A stretch of 64,000 nt of DNA from JACDAN01 sp963827705 (GTDB lineage Bacteria > Actinomycetota > Thermoleophilia > Gaiellales > Gaiellaceae), in the NCBI GenBank assembly GCA_963827705.1, contig CAWHBN010000020.1, positions 62,001 through 126,000 of the forward strand, read 5' to 3'. Position numbers and translations under genes: made by a program. Shown here piece after piece: positions 8,000 through 16,481 of the stretch. The first letter of the stretch is position 1, and every line of letters starts with the position of its first letter. The notes under the pieces are model-generated. The model was given only the letters and a program-made list of their open reading frames with translations. It was not told the DNA's origin and did no database searches.

Positions 8000-9033
8000 G
8001 CGAGACCAACGGCGGAAAGGGTCCGCTGATCCAGCTGACGGCGAAGGACTTCAAGTCCGACCAGGAGGTCCGCTGGTGCCCCGGCTGTGGGGACTACGCG
8101 ATCCTCGCCGCGATGCAGCAGTTCATGCCCGAGCTCGGCGTGCCGCGCGAGCGGATCGTGTTCGTGTCCGGGATCGGGTGCGCTGCGCGGTTCCCGTACT
8201 ACATGCAGACGTACGGGATCCACTCGATCCACGGGCGCGCGCCCGCGATCGCGACCGGCCTGTCGTCGTCGCGGCCTGACCTGTCCGTGTGGGTCGTGAC
8301 CGGCGACGGCGATGCGCTCTCCATCGGCGGGAACCACCTGATCCACGCCCTGCGGCGGAACGTCAACCTCAAGATCCTCCTCTTCAACAACCAGATCTAC
8401 GGGCTGACCAAGGGGCAGTACTCGCCGACCTCGCCGCTCGGGACGCATAACAAGACGACGCCGTTCGGGTCGCTGGACTACCCGTTCAACCCGGTCTCGC
8501 TGGCGCTCGGCGCCGAGGCGACGTTCGTCGCGCGCTCGATCGACACGGACAAGGCGCACCTGACGGGCGTGCTGCGGAGGGCGGCCGAGCACAGGGGCTC
8601 GGTCTTCGTCGAGATCTACCAGAACTGCAACGTCTACAACGACGGCGCGTTCGACGCGGTGCGGAACGACAAGGCGAACCAGATCCTGCTGGAGCACGGT
8701 GAGCCGATCCGCTTCAGCGGCGAGGGAGAGACGCTCGAGCAGGGAGTGGTCTCGCGGCCGGAGGGCGGCGTGGAGATCGTGGACGTGAAGGCGGTCGGCG
8801 AGGAGGCGTTGCTCCGGCACGACGAGAGTGCGGAAGACCCGTCCCTCGCGTTCGCCCTGTCCCGCCTGTCCCACACGCCGGTCGGCCCGACGCCGATCGG
8901 GATCTTCCGCGCGGTCGAGCGCCCGGTCTACGACGAGCTGATGGCCGAGCAGATCGAGGTCACGAGGCGAGAGCTCGGCGAGGGCGACCTGACGAAGCTG
9001 CTCCACGCCGGCGACACCTGGAGCATCGCCTAG
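7996..9033 (+). CDS. korB: 2-oxoacid:ferredoxin oxidoreductase beta subunit KorB
   Basis: This 345-aa protein is the thiamine-diphosphate-binding subunit that pairs with KorA. The Fe-S/TPP motif WCPGCGDYAIL lies near residues 32-42. The TPP motif VVTGDGDALSIGGNH lies near 98-112 and ends with NNQIYGLTKGQYSPTS. The start is GTG 7996, inside the stop of the lipoprotein gene; the longer open frame upstream is a shadow of that gene. A hairpin at the stop codon closes the operon. Confidence 0.92.
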   Translation: MSETNGGKGPLIQLTAKDFKSDQEVRWCPGCGDYAILAAMQQFMPELGVPRERIVFVSGIGCAARFPYYMQTYGIHSIHGRAPAIATGLSSSRPDLSVWVVTGDGDALSIGGNHLIHALRRNVNLKILLFNNQIYGLTKGQYSPTSPLGTHNKTTPFGSLDYPFNPVSLALGAEATFVARSIDTDKAHLTGVLRRAAEHRGSVFVEIYQNCNVYNDGAFDAVRNDKANQILLEHGEPIRFSGEGETLEQGVVSRPEGGVEIVDVKAVGEEALLRHDESAEDPSLAFALSRLSHTPVGPTPIGIFRAVERPVYDELMAEQIEVTRRELGEGDLTKLLHAGDTWSIA

Positions 9034-9060
9034 GCGCGAGGTTCGCCCCGTCCTCGCGCC
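9033..9060 (+). terminator. Hairpin terminator of the kor operon
   Basis: The perfect 9-bp stem GGCGCGAGG (9033-9041) / CCTCGCGCC (9052-9060) overlaps the last base of the korB stop codon and is followed by TCTTC. It is a likely rho-independent-type terminator without a long U tract. Confidence 0.65.
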
Positions 9061-9117
9061 TCTTCGGCGCGAACGAGAGGACGCTTCGAGTGCGGCGTAG
9101 CTGGGAATCAGAGCTTG

Positions 9118-10015
9118 ATGCTTCGCCGTGGGCTGCTTGCCGTATTCCTGATTGCCCTCGCCTGCGTCGGTCGCGAGCGCCGCGCCGGACGCGCGGAACG
9201 GACAGCTGCTGTACCTCCGGCCGCTCGGCGGCAACAACCCTCCCTTCGGCCGCCTCTTCGTCTCTTCGTCGGACGGATCGGGCGCGCGCGACATCACGCC
9301 TGCCGGGATCAAGGATGTCCAGGGTGCGGCCTGGTCTCCCGACGGCCGCCGGATCGCGATCTCGGCCATCGCCGACAACGACCACGACGGTGAGATCTTC
9401 ATCCTCGCCGCCGACGGGCGGCTGATCCGGCAGGCGACGAACAACCACCTCTCCGACCGTCACCCGACCTGGTCGCCGGACGGTCGGCGGATCGCATTCG
9501 CGAGCATCCGCACGGGGCTGCGACAGATCTACGGGATGCGGGCCGACGGCACCCGGCAGCGCCGGCTCTCGCACCAGGGCGAGGACTGCGAGGATCCGGC
9601 CTGGTCGCCGAACGGGCGGTGGATCGTCTTCACGTGCCAGCTCGGGTACTGGAAGCTGATCCGGATGCGCCCGGACGGCTCGGGCGAGCGCCGGCTGCTG
9701 CCCGGCTATCCGCTGACCGAGACCAACCCGAGCTGGACGCCCGACGGTCGCATCGTCTTCTCTCGCGGCGCCAAGTCCGCCCGCGGACGCGGGATCTTCA
9801 TCACCGGCGTGAACGGCAAGGGCCTGCGCCGGCTCAACCCGCACGGCGGCGACCCGTTCGTCTCGCCGGACGGCCGGCTGATTGCGTTCGCGTGGATGCC
9901 GGACGGCGCGAACCAGGAGCTCTTCGTGATGCGGAGCAACGGCACGGGCGTCAGGCAGATCACGGCCACGAACGGCGTCATCGAGTGGAACGCCGACTGG
10001 CAGGCGGTCCGTTAG
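9118..10015 (+). CDS. Secreted TolB-like beta-propeller protein, frame broken in the signal peptide
   Basis: This is a TolB/WD40-like PD40 repeat protein. Repeats such as AAWSPDGRRIAI, PTWSPDGRRIAFA and PAWSPNGRWIVFT recur about every 45 residues. A hydrophobic signal (MLRRGLLAVFLIALACV) opens at ATG 9118 but in another frame from the propeller, which is open only from 9152 just after a TGA. Removing one base near 9165-9170 would join them as ...ACVVASAAPDARNG, with a normal AxA cleavage site and about 298 aa. Either the base is an error or the gene has lost its export signal. Confidence 0.7.
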
Positions 10016-10102
10016 CACGCCGAAGCCCGCCGGGGTCTCGGCGGCCTGCGGCTAGCTGGTGATAACGCTTCGCGCAAGTGAACCGGCCCTAAACTCGCCC
10101 AA

Positions 10103-10186
10103 ATGGAGGTAGACGCGTGGCTGGAGCGCTACCGCAGGGCGTGGGAGTCGGCTGATCCCGTGGCCGCGGCAGGTGAGGACGGCTGA
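10103..10186 (+). CDS. 27-aa leader ORF resembling an NTF2/SnoaL-like N-terminus
   Basis: ATG 10103 opens a 27-codon ORF (MEVDAWLERYRRAWESADP..., then stop TGA 10184). The first 19 residues look like the start of SnoaL/NTF2-like proteins, which commonly begin with a W-L-x-x-Y-x-x-A-W helix. Its TGA overlaps the apparent CTG start of the epimerase gene. It may be a decayed remnant that now serves as a coupling leader. Real translation is uncertain. Confidence 0.4.
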   Translation: MEVDAWLERYRRAWESADPVAAAGEDG

Positions 10187-11019
10187 AGGTCGTCGTCACC
10201 GGTGGAAGCGGGAAGGCCGGGCGGGCGGTCGTCCGAGATCTGCTCGAGCACGAGCACGACGTGCTTGCGGTCGACGTCGCCCCAGCTGCCGAATCACCTG
10301 CGGCGTCTCTGCTCGCCGACCTGACCGACTTCGGCCAGGCGGTCGAGTGCCTGGCCGGCGCGGACGCTGTCGTTCACCTCGCAGCGATCCCTGCGCCGCT
10401 GATTCACACCGAGGAGACGACATTCCGGACGAACATGCTCAGCACGTACAACGTCTTCGAGGCGGCGAGGCTGCTCGGCCTGCCCCGGGTCGTCTGGGCG
10501 TCGAGCGAAACGATCCTCGGTCTGCCCTTCGAGCGCGAGCAGCCCGCGTACGCGCCCATCGACGAGGAGCACCCGGCGTATCCGGAATCGAGCTACGCAC
10601 TCTCGAAGCTCCTGTCTGAAGAGCTCGGTCGGCAGCTGCATCGCTGGACCGGTACGCCTTACGTCGCGCTTCGCTTCTCGAACATCATGGAGCCCGACGA
10701 CTATCCGCAGTTTCCCTCGTTCTGGGACGATCCGCGCATACGACGCTGGAACCTGTGGGGCTACGTCGACGCCCGCGACGTCGCTCAGAGTTGCCGGCTC
10801 GCGCTCGACGCCGACGTGGGCGCGGAGCACTTCATCGTCGCCGCCGCCGACACCGTCATGAACCGTCCGAGCCGCGAGTTGATGGCCGAGGTCTACCCGT
10901 CGGTCCCGTATCGCCCGACCGGGGGCGAGTTCGACACGCTCCTTTCGATCGAGAAGGCCCGAAGACTGCTCGGCTACGAGCCGCGATGGTCCTGGCGCGA
11001 CCACCTCGCGGACACCTGA
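10183..11019 (+). CDS. NAD-dependent epimerase/dehydratase
   Basis: This is an extended SDR of 278 aa. The family's usual start (VVVTGGSGKAGRAV) is in frame only with a CTG at 10183 as first codon, preceded by AGGTGAGG; no ATG, GTG or TTG lies between it and the upstream in-frame stop. The GGSGKAG motif is at residues 7-13, and the catalytic pair YALSK lies near residue 146. It probably acts on a nucleotide sugar or similar substrate. It is convergent with the lipoprotein propeller gene. Confidence 0.8.
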   Translation: MKVVVTGGSGKAGRAVVRDLLEHEHDVLAVDVAPAAESPAASLLADLTDFGQAVECLAGADAVVHLAAIPAPLIHTEETTFRTNMLSTYNVFEAARLLGLPRVVWASSETILGLPFEREQPAYAPIDEEHPAYPESSYALSKLLSEELGRQLHRWTGTPYVALRFSNIMEPDDYPQFPSFWDDPRIRRWNLWGYVDARDVAQSCRLALDADVGAEHFIVAAADTVMNRPSRELMAEVYPSVPYRPTGGEFDTLLSIEKARRLLGYEPRWSWRDHLADT

Positions 11020-11026
11020 CTGCTCC

Positions 11027-11947
11027 CTAGCCCACGCGGAGGCGCCAGATGTCCCGGCCGCCGAAGCTCCCGACCCAGAGCTCGCTCGCGTGGTCGGGGA
11101 CGACGAACGGGCCGGTGCCGACTCGCACCGTCTCGACGATGCGGTTGCGCGCGAGGTGGATCCGCGTGACCGTGTTGCTCATCTGGTTGGGCACCCAGAG
11201 GCTGCCGGCCACGATTCCGCCGTCGACCGGCCCTCGGCCAACTCGCTTGATCAGCGCGACGCGGCGGTTCTTGCGCTCGTCGATCTTCGCGACCGAGCGG
11301 TCGAGCTTGTTCGCGGCCCAGACGAAGTAGCCGCGGGATGCCAGCCACTCGGGGGAGGCGCCGCCCGTTGCAACACGGCGTACGACCTTGTTCGTACGGG
11401 GGTTGATCCTGACGATCGACTTGCCCGAGGCGTCGCCGACCCAGAGTGCCGAACGAGTAGCAGCGAGGCCGGCGGGTGCGCCGACGATCCGAATCCGCCG
11501 GACGACGCGGTTCGTGGCCGGATCGATCCTGTGGATCGTCCCGTCGTTGTAGTTCGTCACCCAGACCGAGTCGAACGCGAAGAGGACGTCGTACGGTGCG
11601 ATCCCCACGGGGATCGTGGCCGAGACCGTCGCGGTTGCGGGGTCGATCCGCTGAACCGTGTTCCCTGCATTCGTCATGACCCAGAGCGAGCCCGCGCCGG
11701 CCGCGATGCCGCAGGGGCCGCCGTCGGTCGGAATGCGGTTGGTGACTGCGTTCGTCGCGGGGTCGATCCGGACGACCTCATTCGTCCTGAAGACTGTCGC
11801 CCAGGCCGCGCCGGCCTCGAAGGCGACGGAGCACGGCCCGCCGCCGCCGACGTCGATCTTCGCCACCACCTCCGTCGCGCGCGTCGCGCCCTGCGCGCAC
11901 GCGGCGAGCAGGGCGGACGCGATGATCGCGACTGCGGCTTTCAGCAT
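11027..11947 (-). CDS. Lipoprotein beta-propeller (YVTN/Vgb-like repeats)
   Basis: This is a 306-aa lipoprotein. The signal peptide has lipobox LLAAC at residues 13-17. Seven or so repeats of the form SLWV-x-N-x-G-x-T-x-RIDPAT follow, as in YVTN or virginiamycin-B-lyase-like propellers. None of the Vgb catalytic residues can be assigned. It probably sits on the outer face of the membrane as a binding protein. It stands alone between convergent neighbours. Confidence 0.82.
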   Translation of the reverse strand: MLKAAVAIIASALLAACAQGATRATEVVAKIDVGGGGPCSVAFEAGAAWATVFRTNEVVRIDPATNAVTNRIPTDGGPCGIAAGAGSLWVMTNAGNTVQRIDPATATVSATIPVGIAPYDVLFAFDSVWVTNYNDGTIHRIDPATNRVVRRIRIVGAPAGLAATRSALWVGDASGKSIVRINPRTNKVVRRVATGGASPEWLASRGYFVWAANKLDRSVAKIDERKNRRVALIKRVGRGPVDGGIVAGSLWVPNQMSNTVTRIHLARNRIVETVRVGTGPFVVPDHASELWVGSFGGRDIWRLRVG

Positions 11948-11979
11948 GTCGGCAAGATACTCCGGTGTCGGAGGAAAAG

Positions 11980-12441
11980 CTACGGTACCGGAGTTTTTTT
12001 CTCGTTAAGCTCGGCCAGCTCCTCGCGCAGCGCGTCCTCGAGCGCCTGGAGCCCGCGGCGAATGTCGTCCACGGGGAGCGATAGCCGCTCCGTGACGTTC
12101 TTGAGCAGCTCGACGAACTGGGGCTGGACGGCCCGGAACGCCTTCCAGCCTTCGTCGGTCAGCCGGAAGAGCGCCGACCTGCCGTCGAGCGGGTTCTTGA
12201 TCCGCTCGGCGTGGCCCCGCTCGACCAGTCGGTTGAGCCGGTCGGAGACGGTCGTCAACGGCACGCCCATGCGCTGAGCCAGCGAGGTCGGGCTGGGCTC
12301 GCCGCCCACGGCGAGCAGCGTGTAGAGCAGGAAGTCGTCGCCGGCGTCGGAGCCCTGCATGTACTCGAGCAGAAGCGTGCGGGCCACGGTCCCGGTCGTC
12401 GCCAGGTCGAGGAGCACGGTTCCGAAGCGAAGCTCCGTCAC
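11980..12441 (-). CDS. MarR-family transcriptional regulator
   Basis: The protein is 153 aa from a GTG at 12441. The winged helix runs through SPTSLAQRMGVPLTTVSDRLNRL near residues 44-66, then the wing NPLDGRSALFRLTDEG near 75-90. It lies downstream of maoC, an AMP ligase and an SDR on the same strand, so it may sense an acyl-CoA or fatty acid and control that cluster. The promoter target is not evident. Confidence 0.8.
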   Translation of the reverse strand: MTELRFGTVLLDLATTGTVARTLLLEYMQGSDAGDDFLLYTLLAVGGEPSPTSLAQRMGVPLTTVSDRLNRLVERGHAERIKNPLDGRSALFRLTDEGWKAFRAVQPQFVELLKNVTERLSLPVDDIRRGLQALEDALREELAELNEKKTPVP

Positions 12442-12473
12442 CGGATCAATAAAGCACGAAGCCGGAGCTTCTC

Positions 12474-12923
12474 CTAGAACACCAGATAGAGCACTTCGCC
12501 GACGAGAGCCGGCTTCTCCGAGTCGCGAATCTCGATCTCGACGCCGAGGCGGTAGAGGACGCCTTCGCCTCGGCGCTCGCTGGAGCGCAGCGTCGCCTTG
12601 AGCCGGACCTGCGAGCCGACCGGCACCGGCGCGGTGAACCGGATCTTCTCGGTTCCGTAGTTGATGCCCATCCGGACATCGGTCACGTTCAGCACCTGGG
12701 AGACGAAGTACGGGAGCATGGACAGGCTGAGGTAGCCGTGAGCGACGGTCGTCCCGAACGGCCCCTGCGCGGCCATCTCCGGGTCGACGTGGATCCACTG
12801 GTGGTCGTGCGTCGCCTCGGCGAAGAGGTCGATCTGCTTCTGGTCGATCGTTTCCCAATTGCTCGTGCCGAGCTCGCGCTCCTCGGAGGACTCGAGCTCG
12901 GCCAGGGTCAGCTTGGTGCTCAT
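12474..12923 (-). CDS. MaoC-like (R)-specific enoyl-CoA hydratase
   Basis: This is a 149-aa hotdog hydratase that adds water to trans-2-enoyl-CoA. The hydratase-2 motif FAEATHDHQWIHVDPEMA sits near residues 33-50 with the catalytic Asp/His pair (D-x-x-x-x-H), and PFGTTVAHGYLSLSM near 56-70. The ATG at 12923 overlaps the stop of the ligase gene (ATGA). The context with ligase and SDR suggests chain modification or fatty acid breakdown. Confidence 0.88.
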   Translation of the reverse strand: MSTKLTLAELESSEERELGTSNWETIDQKQIDLFAEATHDHQWIHVDPEMAAQGPFGTTVAHGYLSLSMLPYFVSQVLNVTDVRMGINYGTEKIRFTAPVPVGSQVRLKATLRSSERRGEGVLYRLGVEIEIRDSEKPALVGEVLYLVF

Positions 12924-14383
12924 GCGGTCGCTTCCTCCCGTAGTCGTTCGCGGAGCTGCTTGCGGTCGACCTTGCCGACCGGCGTCAGCGGCAGGGCCGG
13001 GACGACGTGCACCTCGCGCGGGTACTTGTAGCCGCCGATCCGCTCCTTCGCGAACGCGACGAGGTCGTCCGTGTCTGTCTCCTGGCCCGGGCGAAGCTCG
13101 ACGAAGGCGACGACCTCCTCGCCGTGAGCCTGGTCGGCCCTGCCGACGACTCCGGCCGCTGCGACCGCCGGGTGCTCGAGCAGCGCCTCCTCGACGTCCC
13201 TCGGAAACACGTTGAAGCCGCCGCGGATGATCAGATCCTTCTTCCGATCGACGATGTGGAGGTAGCCGTCGTCGTCGAGGTAGCCGAGGTCTCCGGTGCG
13301 GAGCCAGCCGTCCACGATCGTCTCGTCGGTTGCCTCCGGCTGATTCCAGTAGCCGAGCATCACCATCGGCGAGCGGACGAGGATCTCTCCCACGTCGTCC
13401 TCGCCGTCGATCCGCACCTCGGTGCCGGGCACGGGCTTGCCGACGGAGCCGAGCCGCGACTGGCCGGGGCGGGTCGAGGTGACGAGCGCGGAGCTCTCGG
13501 TCAGTCCGTAGCCCTCCCGGACCTCGAGTTGCGGGACCCGCCGGATCAGCTCCTGCGCGAGCTCTGTCGGAAGCGGCGCGCCGCCCGAGACGATGTGGCT
13601 GAGATTCGAGAGGTCGTAGTCCTCGATCGGCTGTGCCAGGAGGAGCTGGATCATCGACGGAACGACTGCGGAGATTTGCGTCCGGTGCTCCTGCGCGAGC
13701 TCGAGCCACCCGGCGGGGTCGAACCAGCGCATGAGCACGGCCTCGCCCTGCTGCACCGCGTGCAGCCCGACGACGGTCACGAGCAGTCCGTATGCGTGCG
13801 AGAGCGGCAGCGCCAGCAGGCCGCGCACGACGCCCGGGATGTGGCCCGCGTCGTGTCCGGCCTTGCCGGCGAACCAGAGGTTCTCGTGTGAGAGCAGCAC
13901 GCCCTTCGACCGGCCCGTGGTGCCGCCTGTGTAGAGCAGCGCCGCAGGATCTTCCGGCGCCCGCGGGACGATCTCGGACGGGTCGGCCTCCTCCAGCGTC
14001 GGGAACTCGTCCGTCGTCACGCAATGCGCTTCGGGCGGGACGTTGCCGGCGAGCTCGGGGCTCGCAAGGACGAGCTTGGCGCCGGAGTCCTGGAGGAGCA
14101 GCTCCAGCTCGGCGGGCGGGACGAGGAAGATGACCGGCGTGACCACGGCTCCGGCGCGCCAGATCGCGTTGTAGGCGATCGTCACCTCCGGACAGTTCGC
14201 CATCAGGACGACGACACGGTCTCCCGGCTCGATCCCGGCCCGGCGGAGCCAGCCCGCGAGGCGAGCAGCGCGCTCGTGGAGCTCGCCGGAGGTGTGCCAC
14301 CGCCCCTCGAACCACAGCGACTCGTAGTCGCCGAGCCGCGCGAAGCACTCCTCTGCGGCGCGCGCCAGGTTGTGTTCAGCCAA
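12920..14383 (-). CDS. AMP-dependent acyl-CoA synthetase
   Basis: This is a 487-aa ANL-family ligase that activates a carboxylic acid with ATP and CoA. The P-loop-like motif LLYTGGTTGRSKGVLLSH is near residues 150-167, EGYGLTESSALVTS near 293-306, GWLRTGDLGYLDDDGYLHI near 360-378, and the C-terminal catalytic Lys in LTPVGKVDRKQL near 470. It starts at TTG 14383, overlapping the SDR stop. It is probably a fatty-acid or aryl-acid CoA ligase; the chain length is not known. Confidence 0.88.
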   Translation of the reverse strand: MAEHNLARAAEECFARLGDYESLWFEGRWHTSGELHERAARLAGWLRRAGIEPGDRVVVLMANCPEVTIAYNAIWRAGAVVTPVIFLVPPAELELLLQDSGAKLVLASPELAGNVPPEAHCVTTDEFPTLEEADPSEIVPRAPEDPAALLYTGGTTGRSKGVLLSHENLWFAGKAGHDAGHIPGVVRGLLALPLSHAYGLLVTVVGLHAVQQGEAVLMRWFDPAGWLELAQEHRTQISAVVPSMIQLLLAQPIEDYDLSNLSHIVSGGAPLPTELAQELIRRVPQLEVREGYGLTESSALVTSTRPGQSRLGSVGKPVPGTEVRIDGEDDVGEILVRSPMVMLGYWNQPEATDETIVDGWLRTGDLGYLDDDGYLHIVDRKKDLIIRGGFNVFPRDVEEALLEHPAVAAAGVVGRADQAHGEEVVAFVELRPGQETDTDDLVAFAKERIGGYKYPREVHVVPALPLTPVGKVDRKQLRERLREEATA

Positions 14384-15312
14384 CGCGCATCGACCGGCCG
14401 CCGGCCTTGGCCATCATCGCCACCATCCCCTCGGGCTCCGCACCGTCCGGGAAGCGCTCCCTCAGCTGCGCGAGCAGCGCGTCGGCGTCCCAGCGCTCGT
14501 CGGCGGAGATGAGCTCACCCGCCTCCCAGGGCCGCAGGACGTTGACGGCGCCGCCCCAGACGAAGAAGCACTGCCCGGTGATCTCCTGCGCCTCGTCCGC
14601 GCAGAGCGCCACAACGAGGGGCGCCATGTTCGCCGGGTCGAGCGGGTCGAAGCCCTCATCCGGCACCGCGAGGCCGCCGAATGTCTCCTCGGTCATCCGC
14701 GTCCTCGCGTTCGGGGCGATGCAGTTGACCGTGATGCCGTAGCGCGCGAGCTCCTGCGCCGCGATCAGCGTGAAGCCCGCGATCGCAGCCTTGGCGGCGC
14801 CGTAGTTCGCCTGCCCGATGTTCCCGAACACGCCCGACGGGCTGGACGTGTTGATCACGCGGGCGCGGAGGGCCTCTCCTTCCTTGGCCCGCTCTCGCCA
14901 GTGGGCGGCCGCGTGCCGGGTTGGGCCGAAGTGGCCCTTGAGGTGGACGGCGATGACGGCGTCCCACTCGTCCTCGGTCATGTTCACCAGCATCCGGTCG
15001 CGCAGGATCCCGGCGTTGTTGACGAGGATGTCGAGCCGGCCGTACTGCTCGAGCGCCTGGGCGACGAGGTGCTCGGCGGCATCGAAGTCGGAGACGTCGT
15101 CGGCGTTCGCGACCGCCTCTCCGCCCGCGGCGGCGATCTCGTCGACGACCGACTGGGCCGGCGTCGTGTCCGCTGCCCTCACCGGCCAGCGAGCCGCCGA
15201 GGTCGTTGACGACCACGCGGGCTCCCGCCTCTGCGAGCGCGAGCGCGTGCTCCCGGCCGATGCCGCGGCCCGCGCCGGTCACGATCGCAACTTTCCCTTC
15301 GAGCGACGGCAT
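14376..15312 (-). pseudogene. SDR-family oxidoreductase, frameshifted (3-oxoacyl reductase type)
   Basis: The N-terminal Rossmann part (GAGRGIG, then NDLGGSLAGEG) reads from ATG 15312. The rest (DTTPAQSVVDEI, LVNNAGILRD, NYGAAKAA, GGAVNVLRPW) reads in the next frame to the stop at 14376. Dropping one base near 15180-15184 (GGC-A-GCG) restores a 311-aa protein whose junction GEGADTTPAQ is family-typical. It is similar to HSD17B4-type SDRs that act on 3-hydroxyacyl-CoA, fitting the adjacent MaoC and ligase. It may be a sequencing error rather than a dead gene. Confidence 0.75.
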
Positions 15313-15332
15313 GCGAGAGGATCGTACGACGC

Positions 15333-16481
15333 ATGGACTTCGAAGGCAGCCAGGTACAGAACGCGATCTACGTCTCCGGCGAGTCTCCGTGGCCGATCTC
15401 GCCGGACGAGTGGGAGGCGCGCGCGGCCGAGACCCTGGAGCCCGGCCCGTTCGACTACATCGCGGGCGGGGCCGGCTCGGAGTCGACGATGCGGGCCAAC
15501 CTGGAAGCGTTCGAGCGCCGGCGGCTCCGTCCCCGGATGCTGACCGGAAACCGTGTCCGAGACATCTCCGTGGAGGTGCTCGGGACGCGCTCCCCGGCGC
15601 CGTTCCTGCTCGCACCGATCGGCGTGCTCTCGATCGCGCACGCGGACGGTGAGCTTGCCGTCGCCCGCGCAGCCGCTTCGACCGGAGTGCCGATGGTGCT
15701 CTCGAGCGCGGCCTCGCACTCGATCGAGGAGATCGCCGAGGCGATGGGCGACGCGCCGCGCTGGTTCCAGCTCTACTGGGTCAACGATCGCGACGTCGTG
15801 GCCAGCGTCGTCCAGCGAGCCGAGGCGGCAGGCTACGGGGCGCTCGTCGTCACGCTCGACACGCTGATCCTCGGCTGGCGCGACCGAGACCTGCGCAAGC
15901 CGTACCTCCCGTTCGTGACCGGTGAGGGCTGCGCGCAGTTCTTCTCGGACCCTGTCTTCAGGAGCAGGCTGGCGAAGCCGCCGGAGGACGACGTGCTCGC
16001 GGCTGCCGTTGCGATGCTCGCGACCTTCCCGAACCTGGGCCTGACCTGGGACGATCTCGCCTGGCTGCGGGGCTTGACCGAGCTGCCGCTCCTCGTCAAG
16101 GGCGTGCTCACCGCCGAGGACGCGCAGCGGGCGCGCGAATGCGGCGTCGACGGGATCGTGGTCTCCAACCACGGCGGCCGCCAGGTCGACGGCGCCGTCG
16201 CGGCGCTGGATGCTCTCGTGGAGGTCCGCGAGGCGATCGGGCCCGACCCCGTGGTGCTGATGGACGGCGGGATCAGGCGCGGCTCGGACGTGCTGAAGGC
16301 GCTGGCGCTGGGCGCGGACGCCGTCCTGCTCGGCCGGCCGTACGCCTACGGCCTTGCGGTCGGCGGCCAGGAAGGCGTCGAGGCCGTGATCCGCCACCTG
16401 ATGGCGGACACCGACATCACTCTTGCGCTCGTCGGCGGGCGCGAGGCCCGTAACCTCGACCGTTCATGGATCGCGGCGTAG
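15333..16481 (+). CDS. FMN-dependent alpha-hydroxy-acid oxidase/dehydrogenase
   Basis: The 382-aa TIM-barrel flavoenzyme belongs to the lactate-oxidase / glycolate-oxidase family and is most like lactate 2-monooxygenase-type proteins. The active-site motif SNHGGRQVDG with the catalytic His and Arg lies near residue 273, followed by LMDGGIRRGSD and LLGRPYAYGL, which hold FMN phosphate. The N-terminal FDYIAGGAGSE is also typical. The substrate is unknown. It is divergent from the SDR gene with only 20 bases between, and it overlaps the next gene by 16 bases. Confidence 0.88.
   Translation: MDFEGSQVQNAIYVSGESPWPISPDEWEARAAETLEPGPFDYIAGGAGSESTMRANLEAFERRRLRPRMLTGNRVRDISVEVLGTRSPAPFLLAPIGVLSIAHADGELAVARAAASTGVPMVLSSAASHSIEEIAEAMGDAPRWFQLYWVNDRDVVASVVQRAEAAGYGALVVTLDTLILGWRDRDLRKPYLPFVTGEGCAQFFSDPVFRSRLAKPPEDDVLAAAVAMLATFPNLGLTWDDLAWLRGLTELPLLVKGVLTAEDAQRARECGVDGIVVSNHGGRQVDGAVAALDALVEVREAIGPDPVVLMDGGIRRGSDVLKALALGADAVLLGRPYAYGLAVGGQEGVEAVIRHLMADTDITLALVGGREARNLDRSWIAA

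Noticed and set aside
12924..14348. Extension of the MaoC reverse frame to 624 aa
   Set aside because: The upstream part is another frame of the AMP ligase gene; the MaoC protein starts at ATG 12923.
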